Shown here one piece after another: positions 6,935 through 8,007 of a stretch of DNA of 8,007 nucleotides. The notes beneath the pieces are model-generated. The model was not told the DNA's origin, did no database searches, and worked only from the letters and a program-made list of their open reading frames with translations. Source of the DNA: Clostridiales bacterium UBA1740 (GTDB lineage Bacteria; Bacillota; Clostridia; Oscillospirales; CAG-272); NCBI GenBank assembly GCA_002315715.1, contig DCHY01000008.1, positions 224 to 8,230 on the forward strand, given 5' to 3'. Numbering within the stretch: the first letter of the stretch is position 1; each line of letters starts with the position of its first letter. Both the position numbers and the translations under genes were made by a program.

Positions 6935-7165
6935 GAAAAGGCAGAGAAGGAAAGAGTACCTGCGGGGAGTGTCACAGAGAGAGAAACCGAGGCTGTGAGT
7001 TTCTTACATCAACCGAGAGGGAAGACCGTTCCGGAGCCGCGACGCGGAAATGACAGTATGCGCCGCCGTATTCCCACGTGATAGGGATTTTGAGTGAAAA
7101 ATCAAGGTGGAACCGTGCGTATTTGCACCCTTGACGGATTTTTTCCGTCAAGGGTTTTATTTTTG
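6935..7165 (+). promoter_or_regulatory. T-box riboswitch, threonine-specific (thrS leader)
   Basis: This RNA leader senses uncharged tRNA-Thr and allows read-through into thrS. Stem I: base GGC 6940-6942 with GCC 7036-7038, then a kink-turn-like bulge, then GGAA 6949-6952 with TTCC 7029-7032. The specifier loop has AGTA (6955-6958) opposite GAAG-ACC-G, placing specifier ACC (Thr) at 7025-7027. Above it CCT 6959-6961 pairs AGG 7018-7020. Distally, an AGAGAG bulge (6976-6981) precedes GAAAC 6983-6987 with GTTTC 6999-7003, whose loop CGAGGCTGTGA corresponds to the tRNA-elbow contact. A stem II element (GCGG 7044-7047 with CCGC 7063-7066, with GAAA/AGTA) follows. Antiterminator: TCAAGG 7102-7107 with CCTTGA 7129-7134, 7-base bulge TGGAACC (7108-7114), GTGC 7115-7118 with GCAC 7125-7128. 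UGGA would pair with a tRNA ending UCCA. Confidence 0.96.
7128..7165 (+). terminator. T-box attenuator (intrinsic terminator)
   Basis: A perfect 11-bp stem pairs 7128-7138 (CCCTTGACGGA) with 7144-7154 around a TTTTT loop, followed by TTTTATTTTT. Its 5' arm uses the same bases (7128-7134) that the antiterminator pairs with 7102-7107 and 7115, so the two folds are mutually exclusive, as expected for a T-box. Confidence 0.95.
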
Positions 7166-7189
7166 TATCAATTGAAAAGAGGAAATATT

Positions 7190-8007
7190 ATGAAAATCAT
7201 TTACCCGAACGGTGCGGTAGAAGAGTGCAAGGCGGAGGAAGAACTCCACGTCATTCGCCATACCGCCGCCCACATCATGGCACAGGCAATCAAACGTCTG
7301 TATCCCGAGGCAAATTTTGCCTACGGTCCTGCCAATGAAAAAGGATTCTACTATGACGTGGACCTCGGTGACGTCAAACTCACCGAAGAAGACCTCGGAA
7401 AAATCGAAGCCGAGATGAAGAAAATCGTCAAAGAAAATCTTCCGATTAAGCCCTCGGTTCTCCCGAGAGCCGAAGCTGTCAAACTCATGGAATCCCGCGG
7501 CGAAAAATATAAAATCGAGCATATCGCCGACCTTCCCGACGATGCCGAAATCAGTTTCTACACCCAGGGCGAATACGTCGATATGTGCGTCGGTCCTCAC
7601 CTTTGCTATACCAAAGCGCTCAAAGCCTTTAAGCTTCTCGGTCAGTCCGGCGCTTATTGGAAAAACGATAAAAACAACAAGATGCTCACCCGTGTGAAAG
7701 GTATCGCGTTCCGCTCTCAGGAAGAGATGGACGAATACGTAAAAGCACAGGCGGAAATCGAAAAACGCGACCACAACAAAATCGGACGTGACCTTGAGTA
7801 TTTCACCACCGTCGACTATATCGGACAGGGACTTCCCATCCTTCTTCCCAAAGGTGCGAGAGTCATCCAGCTTCTTCAGCGTTGGGTGGAAGACGTCGAG
7901 GAGAAAAAGGGTTGTCTTCTGACCAAAACGCCCCTCATGGCAAAGCGTGATCTTTATAAGATTTCCGGCCACTGGGACCACTATCTCGACGGCATGTTCG
8001 TCATGGG
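7190..8007 (+). CDS. thrS: Threonyl-tRNA synthetase, TGS-less form (3' partial)
   Basis: The first 272 codons of ThrRS, which charges tRNA-Thr with threonine; the frame is open at the window end. The ATG at 7190 follows GAGGA (7179-7183) with 6-base spacing. After only about 20 residues the editing domain begins: HTAAH (H24, H28) and DMCVGPH (C133, H137). These are the zinc-like editing-site residues equivalent to H73, H77, C182 and H186 of the E. coli enzyme, each 49 positions earlier. The usual TGS domain of about 60 residues is therefore nearly absent, leaving only a strand-like MKIIYPNGAV that resembles its first strand. The class II catalytic core begins at about residue 195 (HNKIGRDLEYF) and reaches TPLMAKRDLYKISGHWDHY; motifs 2 and 3 lie outside the window. 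The T-box leader supports threonine specificity independently. Confidence 0.96.
   Translation, partial: MKIIYPNGAVEECKAEEELHVIRHTAAHIMAQAIKRLYPEANFAYGPANEKGFYYDVDLGDVKLTEEDLGKIEAEMKKIVKENLPIKPSVLPRAEAVKLMESRGEKYKIEHIADLPDDAEISFYTQGEYVDMCVGPHLCYTKALKAFKLLGQSGAYWKNDKNNKMLTRVKGIAFRSQEEMDEYVKAQAEIEKRDHNKIGRDLEYFTTVDYIGQGLPILLPKGARVIQLLQRWVEDVEEKKGCLLTKTPLMAKRDLYKISGHWDHYLDGMFVM

Noticed and set aside
6796..6975. 60-residue N-terminal extension of PepD
   Set aside because: It would start upstream of the pepD promoter and antisense to the T-box leader; the ATG at 6795 has a good ribosome site and matches the family length.
7012..7014. Alternative ACC as T-box specifier
   Set aside because: Its ACC overlaps CCG 7013-7015, which pairs with CGG 6963-6965 in the stem above the specifier loop; the ACC at 7025-7027 sits opposite AGTA with a closing helix immediately after, as in known T-boxes.
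7157..7981. Long 274-codon minus-strand open frame opposite thrS
   Set aside because: It is antisense to a clear ThrRS with a T-box and ribosome site; its translation shows no recognisable family and reflects the codon bias of thrS.

Overview
The window looks like a chromosomal segment from a Gram-positive, probably gut-associated member of the Bacillota (Clostridia). The evidence is a T-box riboswitch ahead of a threonyl-tRNA synthetase gene, purine-rich Shine-Dalgarno sites (AAGGA, AAGAGG) before almost every start, textbook sigma-A promoters, and a large repeat-rich surface protein of a kind common in gut Clostridia. Species cannot be named from this stretch.

Layout. (1) Bases 1-2525, plus strand: the C-terminal 840 residues of a large secreted protein. 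It starts inside an array of 138-bp cysteine-containing tandem repeats. Two jelly-roll (LamG-like) modules follow, separated by CxxC segments, and it ends in a partial InlB/Listeria-Bacteroides repeat. (2) Bases 2582-2621: a perfect 18-bp hairpin between two convergent genes, probably a shared terminator. (3) Bases 2658-4047, minus strand: a GNAT acetyltransferase followed closely by a DMT/EamA-family transporter. (4) Bases 4126-6795, minus strand: a two-gene peptidase operon, pepD (M20 Xaa-His dipeptidase type) then an M29 aminopeptidase 9 bp downstream. It is driven by a TTGACA-17-TATCAT promoter. (5) Bases 6899-7165, plus strand: a divergent TTGACT-17-TATACT promoter and a complete threonine T-box leader (specifier ACC, UGGA antiterminator bulge, intrinsic terminator). 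(6) Bases 7190-8007: thrS, cut by the window edge, encoding a ThrRS that lacks almost all of the N-terminal TGS domain.

How it works together. The intergenic region at 6796-7189 is a control hub. Rightward transcription of thrS is attenuated according to tRNA-Thr charging. Leftward transcription yields two metallopeptidases that would free amino acids from small peptides in the cytoplasm. Whether the GNAT and transporter genes are read through from that operon or have their own promoter in the 78-bp gap is unresolved.

Nothing here is clearly a new defence, mobile or biosynthetic system. The points most worth a second look are the two-unit (276-bp) higher-order pattern in the surface-protein repeats, the TGS-less ThrRS with its T-box, and the Phe at a position usually Tyr in the M29 enzyme.
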